Source: Candidatus Hydrogenedentota bacterium
GTDB lineage: Bacteria > Hydrogenedentota > Hydrogenedentia > Hydrogenedentales > SLHB01
Length of the DNA stretch: 12,802 nucleotides
Assembly (NCBI GenBank): GCA_023384315.1
Contig: JAHDWY010000046.1
Span: 1 to 12,802 of the forward strand
Direction: 5' to 3'
This document shows, piece after piece, positions 1-6,957 of the stretch. The stretch's first letter is position 1. Every line of letters begins with the position of its first letter. The notes under the pieces are model-generated. The model was not told the origin of the DNA and did not search any database. It saw only the letters and a list, made by a program, of their open reading frames with translations. Made by a program: the position numbers and the translations under genes.

Positions 1-202
1 GTTCCATCTCCCGGTCCCAGCACAGGTAGACCATGCCCATGCCGCCCCGGCCGAGTAACTTCTGAACTTCGTAGCGTTCGGCAATGACCTCGCCCGGCTT
101 GAATCCGGCCGTAACTTTCTTGAGCGCTTCCTTGTCGAAGGATTGCGGGGCGCTCGCGGAACTTGGCGAGGTGCTGCTATTCTCGGAGCTTTCGATGTCC
201 AT
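1..202 (-). CDS. Ser/Thr protein kinase, N-terminal fragment (runs off left edge)
   Basis: Reading the minus strand from the ATG at 202 gives 67 codons with no stop before the window edge. After a Ser-rich, probably disordered head of about 35 residues comes a segment reading GEVIAERYEVQKLLGRGGMG, followed by MVYLCWDRE. This is the start of a eukaryote-like (Hanks-type) Ser/Thr kinase domain, with the glycine-rich ATP loop at residues 51-58. The catalytic lysine, HRD and DFG motifs would lie beyond the edge, so activity cannot be judged, nor whether a membrane segment or sensor domain follows. An AGGGA ribosome site sits about 8 nt upstream; a GTG three bases earlier is the only close alternative start. 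It lies downstream of the GT2 gene on the same strand after a 153-bp gap with its own promoter candidate, so cotranscription is uncertain. Family call is firm; substrate unknown. Confidence 0.88.
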   Translation of the reverse strand, partial: MDIESSENSSTSPSSASAPQSFDKEALKKVTAGFKPGEVIAERYEVQKLLGRGGMGMVYLCWDREME

Positions 203-262
203 CACGATCCCTGCTCGATGCGTTGCATGTCATCCAGGGCACAGAATCACCCGCACCCGCTC

Positions 263-271
263 ATTCTAGCA
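263..271 (-). promoter_or_regulatory. Extended -10 promoter candidate for the kinase gene
   Basis: On the minus strand the sequence reads TGCTAGAAT, an extended -10 element (TGn followed by TAGAAT, one mismatch to TATAAT). It lies about 60 bp upstream of the kinase ATG at 202, giving a predicted leader of roughly 50 nt. No good -35 hexamer is visible at 17 bp, which an extended -10 can tolerate. The rest of the 203-355 gap shows no gene or clear hairpin. Confidence 0.4.
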
Positions 272-355
272 CAACTGCACGCGCCTTTGACCATATCGTC
301 CGCAGATTTTCAGCGTGTGTCCGTATCGGTCTGTGCTTGTTTGTGAAACGCCCGA

Positions 356-1039
356 TTATTCGAATAGACGAAAGCGCAGAATCGTTAATAATGCCGCCAC
401 GCCGTCGCGCCACGTGATCTTTTTCCCCTCGGCGTAGTTTCGGCCGCTATAGCTGATGGGCACCTCGTAAATGCGCAGGCCGCGCTTTGCCACCTTTGCC
501 GTGAACTCGGGCTCGAATCCAAACCGGTTCGATCGGATCTGAACGTTCTTGAGCACGTCCGCGCGAAAAGCCTTGTAGCACGTCTCCATATCCGTGAGAT
601 TCAGATTTGTTACGGCATTTGAAACTAACGTAAGGAACTTGTTCCCGACGGAGTGCCAAAAGAACAACACCCGGTGCGGCCCCCCGAGGAACCGGGACCC
701 GTAGACCACGTCTGCCCGCCTGTCGAGGATGGGTTCCAGGAGCTTTCCATAATCCCGTGGATCGTACTCCAGGTCCGCATCCTGAATGACGACGACGTCG
801 CCCGTCACGCGCGCGAACCCCGTTCGCAGTGCGGCCCCTTTACCCAAGTTCGCTTCGTGACGCAGAAGGCACAGGTCGTCTGCGTCCGCTAAAGCCAGCA
901 ACCGATCCGGTGTTCCGTCGGTTGAGCCGTCGTCCACGACGATAATCTCGACGTCGTAGGGGGTGTCGCGCACACGCCGGATCACCTCGGTTATCGTGTC
1001 TGCTTCGTTGTAAACCGGAATGACTACCGACAGTTTCAT
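356..1039 (-). CDS. Family 2 glycosyltransferase, polyprenyl-phosphate (DPM1-like) type
   Basis: A 227-residue GT-A fold transferase. It opens with SVVIPVYNEADTI, has VDDGSTDGT (residues 35-43, nucleotide binding), the DxD-type metal motif in IQDADLEYD (87-89), then GSRF (114-117), an ETCYKAFR segment near 152-159 and NRFGFEPE near 171-178. This set is typical of the DPM1-like branch, which moves a sugar from a nucleotide donor to a polyprenyl phosphate on the cytoplasmic face of the membrane. The length fits the soluble DPM1-type catalytic domain; there is no C-terminal membrane helix of the kind found in GtrB-like relatives, so it probably associates peripherally. It is divergent from the polysaccharide genes across a 130-bp gap and may supply a lipid-linked sugar to that pathway (inference). 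The start at 1039 is required to keep the first beta strand; its own ribosome site is weak (see the leader frame at 1036-1062). Donor sugar cannot be told. Confidence 0.9.
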   Translation of the reverse strand: MKLSVVIPVYNEADTITEVIRRVRDTPYDVEIIVVDDGSTDGTPDRLLALADADDLCLLRHEANLGKGAALRTGFARVTGDVVVIQDADLEYDPRDYGKLLEPILDRRADVVYGSRFLGGPHRVLFFWHSVGNKFLTLVSNAVTNLNLTDMETCYKAFRADVLKNVQIRSNRFGFEPEFTAKVAKRGLRIYEVPISYSGRNYAEGKKITWRDGVAALLTILRFRLFE

Positions 1040-1062
1040 TGCAGTCGTCTACCCTGATTCAT
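1036..1062 (-). CDS. Possible 8-codon leader frame overlapping the GT2 start
   Basis: The strongest ribosome-site-like sequence upstream of the GT2 gene, GGGAGGTGA (minus strand, 1072-1064), does not serve the GT2 ATG, which is about 25 nt away. It lies just before another ATG at 1062. That frame reads MNQGRRLQ and stops with a TGA whose last two bases form the first two of the GT2 start codon (1039-1037). This would permit coupled re-initiation on the GT2 gene. The spacing from GGAGG to the ATG is short (4 nt). The arrangement is seen directly; translation and function are inference, and chance is a real alternative. Confidence 0.3.
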   Translation of the reverse strand: MNQGRRLQ

Positions 1063-1084
1063 GTCACCTCCCGTCGTTCGGAAG

Positions 1085-1090
1085 ATTATA
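1085..1090 (-). promoter_or_regulatory. -10 promoter element candidate for the GT2 gene
   Basis: The minus strand reads TATAAT, a perfect consensus -10 box, 46 bp upstream of the GT2 start and about 13 bp upstream of the strong GGGAGGTGA site. No convincing -35 hexamer lies 16-18 bp further upstream. Position in a divergent intergenic gap supports the call. Confidence 0.4.
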
Positions 1091-1133
1091 CGGAGATCCA
1101 CATCATTGCGCGATCTCGGATTGCATTGGTCAG

Positions 1134-1142
1134 TGATATACT
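1134..1142 (+). promoter_or_regulatory. Extended -10 promoter candidate for the GH51-like gene
   Basis: The plus strand reads TGATATACT: a TGn extension followed by TATACT (one mismatch to consensus), ending 27 bp before the TTG start at 1170. No good -35 box is seen. The short leader and the divergent gap make it a reasonable start point for the rightward genes, but the call rests on a short motif. Confidence 0.4.
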
Positions 1143-1169
1143 GGCCGCTCGGTATAACGGAAGGCTGGC

Positions 1170-3683
1170 TTGAAAATGACCACAGAACGAATGGTCGTCA
1201 TTATCTGTTTCGCGGGTTCCCTTGTACTTGCAGGCGGATTCGCGTTGATCTACGGCCGCGGCGATTCACCGGCGAAAGACGCGCTCGTTGCCGCAGTTGA
1301 AGCACCCTTGGTTCAGCCCACCCCGCTGGCCGCCGAATCACCGGTATCCGATGCACCCGAGCCGCGACCTGAAGCCGCGGCTCAGGAACTGGCCGCAATC
1401 ACGCCCGGCGACGGTCCGCCGACGGTAATCGTGACGGATAAGGTGCTCATCCCGGGCGTCAAGCGCTTCGGGATCAACCTTGGCGGCCGCACGCAGTACG
1501 GCGCCGCGCAGATCATCAAGAACATCATCCCGAACCCCGGTTTTGAGCCGGGACTGTACGGCAGCATGCTGCACGTGGAAAAAGGGGCGTCGGGCGACCG
1601 GCTGCCGCAAGCCTTCTGGGATGTCGCGTGGAATCACGAAGAGTATGGCATCGGCCAGCCCGAGGGTTTCTGGAACGGCGCGGACTACGAGATTGTCTTC
1701 GGACCCGCGAAAGGACGCTCCGGCACCGTGAAACGATTCACCCACGAAGAGGGCAAGAACGTCTTCTACCTCGACGAATCGGGTACCGCGCCGCAGGAGT
1801 ACGACGCATTCATTGTGCGCCAGGAATTGCCCGGCGTCGCTACCGGCTCGTTCATGAATACATCGACGGTGGACGTGGGCGAGGTGCGGCCCGGGAGTCC
1901 GGGAACCCAGTCGTTGCGTCTGGATTCGTCCGGCCGCTGGTACCTTTACTTGGATAGCTACTGGCGCGACGGCGATACGAGTGCGGGCAAGCTCTTGCTT
2001 ATCGAAGGGCCTTGGAGGCTCTCCTTTTGGGCAAAGGGCGAGGGGAGCGGCAGCAGGCTTCGCGTGCGTTTCCAGCGGGATGGGGAAGCCGTCTTCATTG
2101 ATGAAGTTGTTCCGCTGAGCGCGGAGTGGAAGGAATATTCGTTTTCCTTCGACGCCGCGGGGCAAGACATGTCCGGCCCCTATCCCGAGGGCGCTTCGCA
2201 ACCAATCCTGACACTGGGGATTGCCGTGGAGGCGGGCGGCGCATGGATCGACGATACGTCATTGCAACGGACTGACGATGCGAATCCTACGGTCTTCGTG
2301 GATGCCTTGGTGGACGCGTATAAAGAACTGCGCCCAGGCGTGCTGCGCAACTGGAGTACGCAACTGGGAGACACCCTGGACAACCAGCTCGCCGAACCCT
2401 GGGCGCGCAAGGAGGTGGGATTCAGCCCTCGCTTTCGGGCGTCAAACAACTTCTGTTTTTCCCTGCACGAATTCCTCGAGTTGTGCGCGATCGTTGATGC
2501 GGAACCGTGGTATGTCATCCCACCGACCTTTTCGCAGGAAGACTGCCTTGGACTCGTCGAATACCTCGCTTCACCCGCCGACGGCGCCCATCCCTATGCG
2601 GATTGGCGGCGCGGCCTCGGACAGGAAGCGCCGTGGACGGAGGTCTTCAACGAGATCCATCTCGAGTTCGGCAACGAGATGTGGGGCGCCGCGTCGGGGG
2701 GCGATCCCTTTTTCGGCGCATCGGCGTTGGGCGGAGATCGGTTGGGCACGATCGCCGGGGATCGTTTCGCGGCTATGCAGAGAAGTCCGGCCTTCGCCGA
2801 CGACAAGATCGACCTGATCATCGGCGGCCAGTACTACTTCCCCGGCCGGCAACAGGAGATTCAGCGCAGCAGCAGCGCCCACGACGCCGTGGCGTTGGCG
2901 CCCTATTTTGGGGAACTGGGCGAATACGGTTCCGCAGCCGACCGGTACGGGCCGCTCTTCGCGCGGCCTTTTGCCGCAGGAAGGTTGCAGGAGTCCATGG
3001 GCTACTTGCGCGCGGGTGGCCGCGACACCGCCATGGCCATCTACGAGATCAATTTCCATACAACCGGGGGCGAGATTCCTTACGATGTTCGCAATGATTT
3101 CGTCACGGGCGCGGATGGCGCCCTCGCGCTGCCACTCTACATGCTGGTCTATTTGCGGGATTTCGCGGCGCGCGATCAATGCGCTTTCACCACGTTGCAG
3201 TATTCCTTTGACATGGGCGGCAAGAACTACGTGCGTCTTTGGGGGCTGTTGCGCGATATCGCGGCGACGGGTCGCAAGCGTCCGACTTGGCTGGGGCTTG
3301 AACTGGTCAATCGCGCGGTGGCGGGGGACCTCCTAGAGACTCGTCAGAGCGGCATTCCCGTCCGCGTACAGAAACCGATTAACGGGGTCGAGGAGGAGAC
3401 CAACGTGCCGCTGGTTCAATCTTTCGCGTTTCGTGACGGAGAGGCTGGCGGGGTCGTCCTGTTCAACCTGGATCTGGAGAATGCGATCGAGGTGAACCTG
3501 CAACTCCCACCAGGGGCCAGCGGACTTGAGGGCCATCGGATTGCCCCATCGTCTTTGAGCGACGACAACGAAGATTCGGAACAGGTCCGCATTGAACCAC
3601 TATCGCGAGATGCGTTGGACGCTCTCGCCAATCTGGAACTGCCGCGTCATTCGCTGACCGTTCTTCAATGGCGCGAGCTGTGA
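1170..3683 (+). CDS. Membrane-anchored clan-A glycoside hydrolase, GH51-like, with carbohydrate-binding module
   Basis: An 837-residue extracytoplasmic protein. Residues 8-29 form one hydrophobic helix without a clear signal-peptidase site, so probably a signal anchor, followed by a Pro/Ala/Glu-rich linker to about 85. A beta strand (KRFGINLGG, 98-106) leads into a region of about 240-365 with jelly-roll character (GPWRLSFWAKGEG; WKEYSFSFD), resembling CBM4/9-type modules. A TIM-barrel part follows from about 375. The GNE motif in LEFGNEMWG puts the acid/base at Glu503; Glu626 in AMAIYEINFH is the likely nucleophile. This 123-residue spacing and the C-terminal beta domain (about 700-837) are like GH51 alpha-L-arabinofuranosidases, but overall similarity looks remote, so the substrate is open. 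Starts: TTG 1170 lies 5 nt after GGAAGG; ATG 1176 is the alternative and gives a protein two residues shorter. It heads the rightward polysaccharide genes; polymer trimming is inferred. Confidence 0.72.
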   Translation: MKMTTERMVVIICFAGSLVLAGGFALIYGRGDSPAKDALVAAVEAPLVQPTPLAAESPVSDAPEPRPEAAAQELAAITPGDGPPTVIVTDKVLIPGVKRFGINLGGRTQYGAAQIIKNIIPNPGFEPGLYGSMLHVEKGASGDRLPQAFWDVAWNHEEYGIGQPEGFWNGADYEIVFGPAKGRSGTVKRFTHEEGKNVFYLDESGTAPQEYDAFIVRQELPGVATGSFMNTSTVDVGEVRPGSPGTQSLRLDSSGRWYLYLDSYWRDGDTSAGKLLLIEGPWRLSFWAKGEGSGSRLRVRFQRDGEAVFIDEVVPLSAEWKEYSFSFDAAGQDMSGPYPEGASQPILTLGIAVEAGGAWIDDTSLQRTDDANPTVFVDALVDAYKELRPGVLRNWSTQLGDTLDNQLAEPWARKEVGFSPRFRASNNFCFSLHEFLELCAIVDAEPWYVIPPTFSQEDCLGLVEYLASPADGAHPYADWRRGLGQEAPWTEVFNEIHLEFGNEMWGAASGGDPFFGASALGGDRLGTIAGDRFAAMQRSPAFADDKIDLIIGGQYYFPGRQQEIQRSSSAHDAVALAPYFGELGEYGSAADRYGPLFARPFAAGRLQESMGYLRAGGRDTAMAIYEINFHTTGGEIPYDVRNDFVTGADGALALPLYMLVYLRDFAARDQCAFTTLQYSFDMGGKNYVRLWGLLRDIAATGRKRPTWLGLELVNRAVAGDLLETRQSGIPVRVQKPINGVEEETNVPLVQSFAFRDGEAGGVVLFNLDLENAIEVNLQLPPGASGLEGHRIAPSSLSDDNEDSEQVRIEPLSRDALDALANLELPRHSLTVLQWREL

Positions 3684-3712
3684 GAAACCTCGGTGCGGAT
3701 CGCCGATTTCTT
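3684..3712 (+). terminator. Weak hairpin after the GH51-like gene
   Basis: Directly after the stop codon, TCGGTG (3690-3695) pairs with CGCCGA (3701-3706) around a CGGAT loop with one G-T wobble. GAAA (3684-3687) can pair with TTTC (3707-3710) after a 2-base bulge. The downstream T-run is broken (TTTCTT), so this would be an inefficient or partial terminator. The stem is seen; function is inference. Confidence 0.28.
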
Positions 3713-3737
3713 GACTGACTGCGCGGGATGGGATACT
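3711..3737 (+). promoter_or_regulatory. Possible promoter for the sugar transferase-flippase pair
   Basis: TTGACT (3711-3716, 5 of 6 to the -35 consensus) is followed after 15 bp by GATACT (3732-3737, 4 of 6 to the -10 consensus). The spacing is shorter than ideal. It would give a leader of about 205 nt before the next gene at 3950. The rest of the 3684-3949 spacer shows no recognisable RNA element or convincing gene. Confidence 0.28.
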
Positions 3738-3949
3738 CTCCAGCGTGGCTGGTGGATGGGTCCGCCGAAGCCGCCGGAAACTCGATGGATTGCCGGGATA
3801 CTGTCACCCGGAAGCCGGAACGTTTCAATCGTGTTTCTCCGCCCCAATCGCGCAGCCATCGGTGCCGCAGACGCGGGCCTCCCCGATTGCCGACCTGACA
3901 TTGCAACCCGCACCGCTGGGCGCTTGTCCCCTGTGGGTGGTTTATACGG

Positions 3950-5374
3950 ATGCTGAAGAAAAACGCTAGTTACTTGACCTTCATGATGGTCGTCGTTGAC
4001 GGCCTGTGCGTGCTTGCCGCGGGCGCCGTCGCTTCCCATTTGACGTTACCCGCCGACGGGTCCCGATCGCTTTGGGACGCGTTCTCGGGGCATAGACTGT
4101 ATTTCCTGGCATTCATCATCGTGTGGTACCTCGCGGCCGGCGATCAGCGGCTGTTCGCGTCTCATCGCAGCGATGGACTGGGCGTCCAGATGCTCAGCAT
4201 CGTCAAGGCACTGGTCGTGTCGCTCGCTGTGACGACGGTGCTCATGATGTTCATCAGCCGCCAGGGCGTCGACCGGGCATTTCTCATCTACTTTGCCGTA
4301 TCCGCCGCGTCCATCATTCTGGTGGTGCGTGTATCCCTGCGCTTGTTCCTGTGGAGTATTCGTCGCCGCGGCTACAACTTTCGGCAGATCCTTATCATCG
4401 GCGGTAATCCGCGCGCCGAACATTTGGTTGACGTGATGGAGAACCACTCCCAGTACGGGTATCACCTCGCGGGACTTTTGGACGACGAGCCCGAGCGGGC
4501 GGCCTACCTGGAGAAACACAACATCCCGTATCTGGGACCGGTGCGGGAACTCGAGAATGTGCTCCTCAAGCAGGTTGTAGATGAAGTCTACATTTGCCTG
4601 CCCGTGCGCAAGTTCTATTCGGAAATCACGAGCGTGGCGCATCTGTGCGAAGGGGTCGGCGTATCCGTCCGCATGATAGCCGATCTGATTCCGCTTCGGG
4701 TGGCGACACGTCAGATCCACCAGTTGGAAGACATTCCGGTGCTGTCCTTGTCCACGATTCCCGAGGCCTTCGCGCAGCTCGCGTTGAAGCGGGCCATCGA
4801 CATGCTTGTGTCGGGGGCCTTTCTCGTCACCGTCGCGTGGTGGTTGTTTCCCTTCATCGCCCTCATCATCAAACTCGATTCCAAGGGCCCCGTGTTCTTC
4901 CTGCAAGATCGCGTCGGCTTGAACCAGCGCCGGTTCAAATGCATCAAGTTCCGGTCCATGGTGGTCAATGCGGAGGAACTCAAAGCCAAGTTGGCGGAGC
5001 AAAACGAGGCCGACGGCCCCGTGTTCAAGATCCGCCGTGACCCTCGTATGACCCGCGTAGGACGATGGATTCGTAAGTTCAGCATCGACGAGCTCCCCCA
5101 GATCATCAACGTGTTCCTCGGCGACATGAGCCTGGTCGGGCCGCGCCCGCCCGTTCCCGCGGAGGTGGAGAAATACACGTGGGATCAGCGCCGCCGGCTC
5201 AGCGTGCGGCCGGGCATCACCGGTCTTCAGCAGGTCAGTGGCCGCAGCGACGTGGATTTCAGCGATTGGGTGGAGCTTGATCTCGCCTACATCGACAACT
5301 GGTCCCTCATGGAAGACATCCGCATCCTCTTCCGCACCTTCCAGGTCGTCCTGCAAGCCAAGGGCGCGGCGTGA
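3950..5374 (+). CDS. Undecaprenyl-phosphate sugar phosphotransferase (initiating polyprenyl glycosylphosphotransferase, WbaP/CpsE-like)
   Basis: A 474-residue integral membrane enzyme that transfers a sugar-1-phosphate from a UDP-sugar or similar donor to undecaprenyl phosphate, the first step of repeat-unit assembly. The N-terminal half has about four membrane helices (roughly 8-28, 50-66, 83-101, 108-130), then a Rossmann-like CoA_binding_3 domain starting with QILIIGGNPRAEHLV (146-160). The C-terminal half (about 279-468) is the Bac_transf catalytic domain: membrane segment 280-306, KFRSM (333-337), the Asp380-Glu381 pair in SIDELPQIINV, LVGPRPP and RPGITGLQQVSGR. All expected motifs are present, and length is normal for the long WbaP/CpsE-type branch. 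The start at 3950 follows a weak GTGGGTGG site. The stop overlaps the flippase start by 4 bp, so the two are probably coupled. The first sugar cannot be predicted from the sequence. Confidence 0.95.
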   Translation: MLKKNASYLTFMMVVVDGLCVLAAGAVASHLTLPADGSRSLWDAFSGHRLYFLAFIIVWYLAAGDQRLFASHRSDGLGVQMLSIVKALVVSLAVTTVLMMFISRQGVDRAFLIYFAVSAASIILVVRVSLRLFLWSIRRRGYNFRQILIIGGNPRAEHLVDVMENHSQYGYHLAGLLDDEPERAAYLEKHNIPYLGPVRELENVLLKQVVDEVYICLPVRKFYSEITSVAHLCEGVGVSVRMIADLIPLRVATRQIHQLEDIPVLSLSTIPEAFAQLALKRAIDMLVSGAFLVTVAWWLFPFIALIIKLDSKGPVFFLQDRVGLNQRRFKCIKFRSMVVNAEELKAKLAEQNEADGPVFKIRRDPRMTRVGRWIRKFSIDELPQIINVFLGDMSLVGPRPPVPAEVEKYTWDQRRRLSVRPGITGLQQVSGRSDVDFSDWVELDLAYIDNWSLMEDIRILFRTFQVVLQAKGAA

Positions 5375-6687
5375 GCGCCGAAGGCGGGGGAGGCGGACCT
5401 GCCTCGCCGCCCGCCGGAGACTGGGCGGGCGCCTTTGGTTCCGTTTTCTTCGCCCGAATCCTCTCTACCGGCGCGACGTTCGTGACCGTGATCCTTGCGG
5501 CCCGCATGCTGGGCCGGGGAGCCTACGGCGAACTCATCGTCCTGCTGTCGATCATGAAAGTCGCGGCGGAATTGGTGGGCCCCGCGCTGGATACCACCCT
5601 CGTTCGATTCGCCGCGCGTCATTCAGATGATTCGACGACCCGCAGTCTCGACTATGTCCGAACGATCTTCCGGATGAAGCTGATACTCGCCGGGGTGCTC
5701 CTGATCCTGGGATGCGCGTTGGCATGGCCACTCGGCCGAGTCTTGAGCGATCCCGGAGCGGGGTTAAAGATGGGTCCGGTGGCGGTGATCCTTGCGTTTA
5801 CGGGCGCGGCATCGACCGTGCTCTGGGCATTCGCGCAAGCCTCACTTCAGGCCCGCCAGCAGTTCACGCGCTACGCCGCGGTCGAACTCGTCTGTTCGCT
5901 CATTCGATTGTTTATCGTCGCGACGTTGCTCGGGGCCGGTGTCCATCGCGTGATGCCGGTGCTCGGAGCCTACGTGGCCGCGCCCGCGGCCGCCGCACTA
6001 ATCGCCTGGCGTGGGCTTCCGAAGGGCTTGTTGGCGCGCGGCGAAAGCGGCGGTACCATCCTGCGCGACATCATTGGTTTCGCCAAATGGGTCCTGCTTG
6101 CCTGCGCGTTCACCAGCCTCGCACAGCGCGCCGATGTATTCTTGCTCACGGTCTTTCAACTTCCCTCGGAATCCATCGGCGACTACGGCGCCGCGCTTCA
6201 ACTGACCCTTATCGGCGATTTGGTCATTCTGACACTGTTCAATGTGCTCCTGCCCAAAGCAAGCACCTTGAAAAGCTCAGGAGAGTTGCGCGCGTTCCTC
6301 CATCAGTTTCGCATTCCGGCGCTTCTGATGTTTGTTGCGCTCCTTCCATTTCTCCTCGTTTCGCGATGGATTGCCGTCCTCGCCTTCGGCCCCGAGTACA
6401 TCCGCGCGGGCGGTCTTTTCGCCGTTCTCGTGCTGGGATCCGCCTTCGCGCTTGGTTGCGCGCCTGCAGGCGCCGCACTCTATGGGATGGGCCGCACTTC
6501 GCTCATTGCACTGCTCGAAGGTTTGAAGCTTATCGCGATCGTCCTGGGCGGCCTCGCCTTCATCGATGCCTACGGACTGTTCGGTATGGCCTGGGCCGTT
6601 GCGGCCACAAAAGGGGTCATTGGCGTTATCACATACGCCGTGGCACTCCACGCGACGCGGCAGGATCGCTTTGAGAATGAACTCTGA
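5371..6687 (+). CDS. Wzx-like polysaccharide repeat-unit flippase
   Basis: A 438-residue, very hydrophobic protein with about 12 predicted membrane helices (for example near 19-43, 102-122, 136-156, 167-189, 232-252, 272-297, 347-367, 404-427). Size, helix count and the N-terminal pattern (ARILSTGATFVTVILAARML, then GRGAYGELIVLLSIM) match the polysaccharide biosynthesis/MATE-like (MOP) exporters, which move undecaprenyl-diphosphate-linked repeat units from the cytoplasmic to the outer leaflet. The start is GTG at 5371, overlapping the preceding stop as GTGA, with an AAGGG ribosome site 6 nt upstream inside the preceding gene. The N-terminal GGGGG tract before the first helix is unusual but may simply be a flexible cytoplasmic tail. 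It pairs functionally with the Wzy-like gene downstream. Wzx proteins diverge quickly, so the family rests on topology and context as well as sequence. Confidence 0.9.
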   Translation: MSAEGGGGGPASPPAGDWAGAFGSVFFARILSTGATFVTVILAARMLGRGAYGELIVLLSIMKVAAELVGPALDTTLVRFAARHSDDSTTRSLDYVRTIFRMKLILAGVLLILGCALAWPLGRVLSDPGAGLKMGPVAVILAFTGAASTVLWAFAQASLQARQQFTRYAAVELVCSLIRLFIVATLLGAGVHRVMPVLGAYVAAPAAAALIAWRGLPKGLLARGESGGTILRDIIGFAKWVLLACAFTSLAQRADVFLLTVFQLPSESIGDYGAALQLTLIGDLVILTLFNVLLPKASTLKSSGELRAFLHQFRIPALLMFVALLPFLLVSRWIAVLAFGPEYIRAGGLFAVLVLGSAFALGCAPAGAALYGMGRTSLIALLEGLKLIAIVLGGLAFIDAYGLFGMAWAVAATKGVIGVITYAVALHATRQDRFENEL

Positions 6688-6719
6688 CAGGGTGTTTGGG
6701 ACGTGAGATCGGGCTGGCC

Positions 6720-6798
6720 TTGTGGTGTAGCCTTCCAGCCTGCATTCTCCGAGCGAAGGTGCCGCAAATGCCGTGCAGGCTGGAAGCCTGCACCACAA
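6720..6798 (+). repeat. Palindromic intergenic repeat (REP/BIME-like inverted pair)
   Basis: Two 25-bp arms (6720-6744 and 6774-6798) are inverted copies with 2 mismatches around a 29-bp centre; the outer ends read TTGTGGTGTAG and CACCACAA. The right arm also contains a perfect small hairpin, TGCAGGC-TGGAA-GCCTGCA (6774-6792), whereas the left arm holds only a degraded form of it. A pair of small palindromes in inverted order is the layout of REP doublets and small non-autonomous elements moved by RAYT-type transposases. It lies in the 286-bp gap after the flippase gene. The right arm is followed by an A-run, not a T-run, so this stem itself is not a classical rightward terminator. Copy number elsewhere cannot be seen here. 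Confidence 0.7.
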
Positions 6799-6826
6799 AA
6801 AGGCGGTGGCATTCGACCGCCGTTTT
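6797..6826 (+). terminator. Rho-independent terminator candidate, possibly bidirectional
   Basis: GGCGGT (6802-6807) pairs perfectly with ACCGCC (6816-6821) around an 8-base loop. It is preceded by AAAAA (6797-6801) and followed by GTTTT (6822-6826), so it could terminate in either direction. The U-tract is short. Its position after the flippase gene and before a promoter candidate is right for closing the sugar transferase-flippase transcript. Confidence 0.45.
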
Positions 6827-6856
6827 CGTCCGTGTATGTCCGTGAACGTCCGTGTG
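6827..6856 (+). repeat. Three tandem 10-bp units (GTCCGTG core)
   Basis: Three consecutive 10-bp units read CGTCCGTGTA, TGTCCGTGAA and CGTCCGTGTG, sharing the core GTCCGTG with a period near one helical turn. The block sits between the hairpin ending at 6826 and the promoter candidate near 6908. It could be a binding-site array or a relic of simple repeat expansion; the sequence does not decide. Confidence 0.6.
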
Positions 6857-6880
6857 AATTAACCAACGTGTTCCCTTGCA

Positions 6881-6913
6881 TAGACTTTTGTCCGCAAATC
6901 CGCTATATATAAT
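6881..6913 (+). promoter_or_regulatory. Promoter candidate for the wzy-GH10-GT4 operon
   Basis: An AT-rich stretch, CTATATATAATG, contains a perfect -10 box TATAAT at 6908-6913. TAGACT (6881-6886, 4 of 6) is a -35 candidate, but it is 21 bp from that box; it is exactly 17 bp from the overlapping TATATA (6904-6909). The start of transcription would be near 6920, giving a leader of about 55 nt to the ATG at 6974. The AT richness stands out against the GC-rich surroundings. Confidence 0.5.
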
Positions 6914-6957
6914 GTGGGATCGATTGCACTCGATTCGGTCTAGTGGGCGTGAAGGTC

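Noticed and set aside
3693..3956. GTG-started open frame of 87 codons in the spacer before the phosphotransferase
   Set aside because: The product (Trp/Pro/Arg-rich) resembles no known family, has no convincing ribosome site, and overlaps the next start by 7 bp. In GC-rich DNA such frames arise by chance.
4046..5356. Minus-strand open frame of 436 codons opposite the sugar phosphotransferase
   Set aside because: It mirrors a gene with all family motifs on the plus strand. The His/Asp/Glu/Arg-rich product is what a GC-rich antisense frame gives.
5712..6674. Plus-strand open frame of 320 codons within the flippase gene
   Set aside because: Its Arg/Ser/His-rich product lacks hydrophobic or domain structure, while the other frame gives a regular 12-helix protein.
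6720..6798. Inverted repeat read as a rightward intrinsic terminator
   Set aside because: The right arm is followed by AAAAA instead of a T-run. The shorter hairpin ending at 6821 with GTTTT is the better terminator candidate.
6827..6856. 10-bp tandem units read as a CRISPR array
   Set aside because: The units are directly adjacent, only three in number, and have no spacers.
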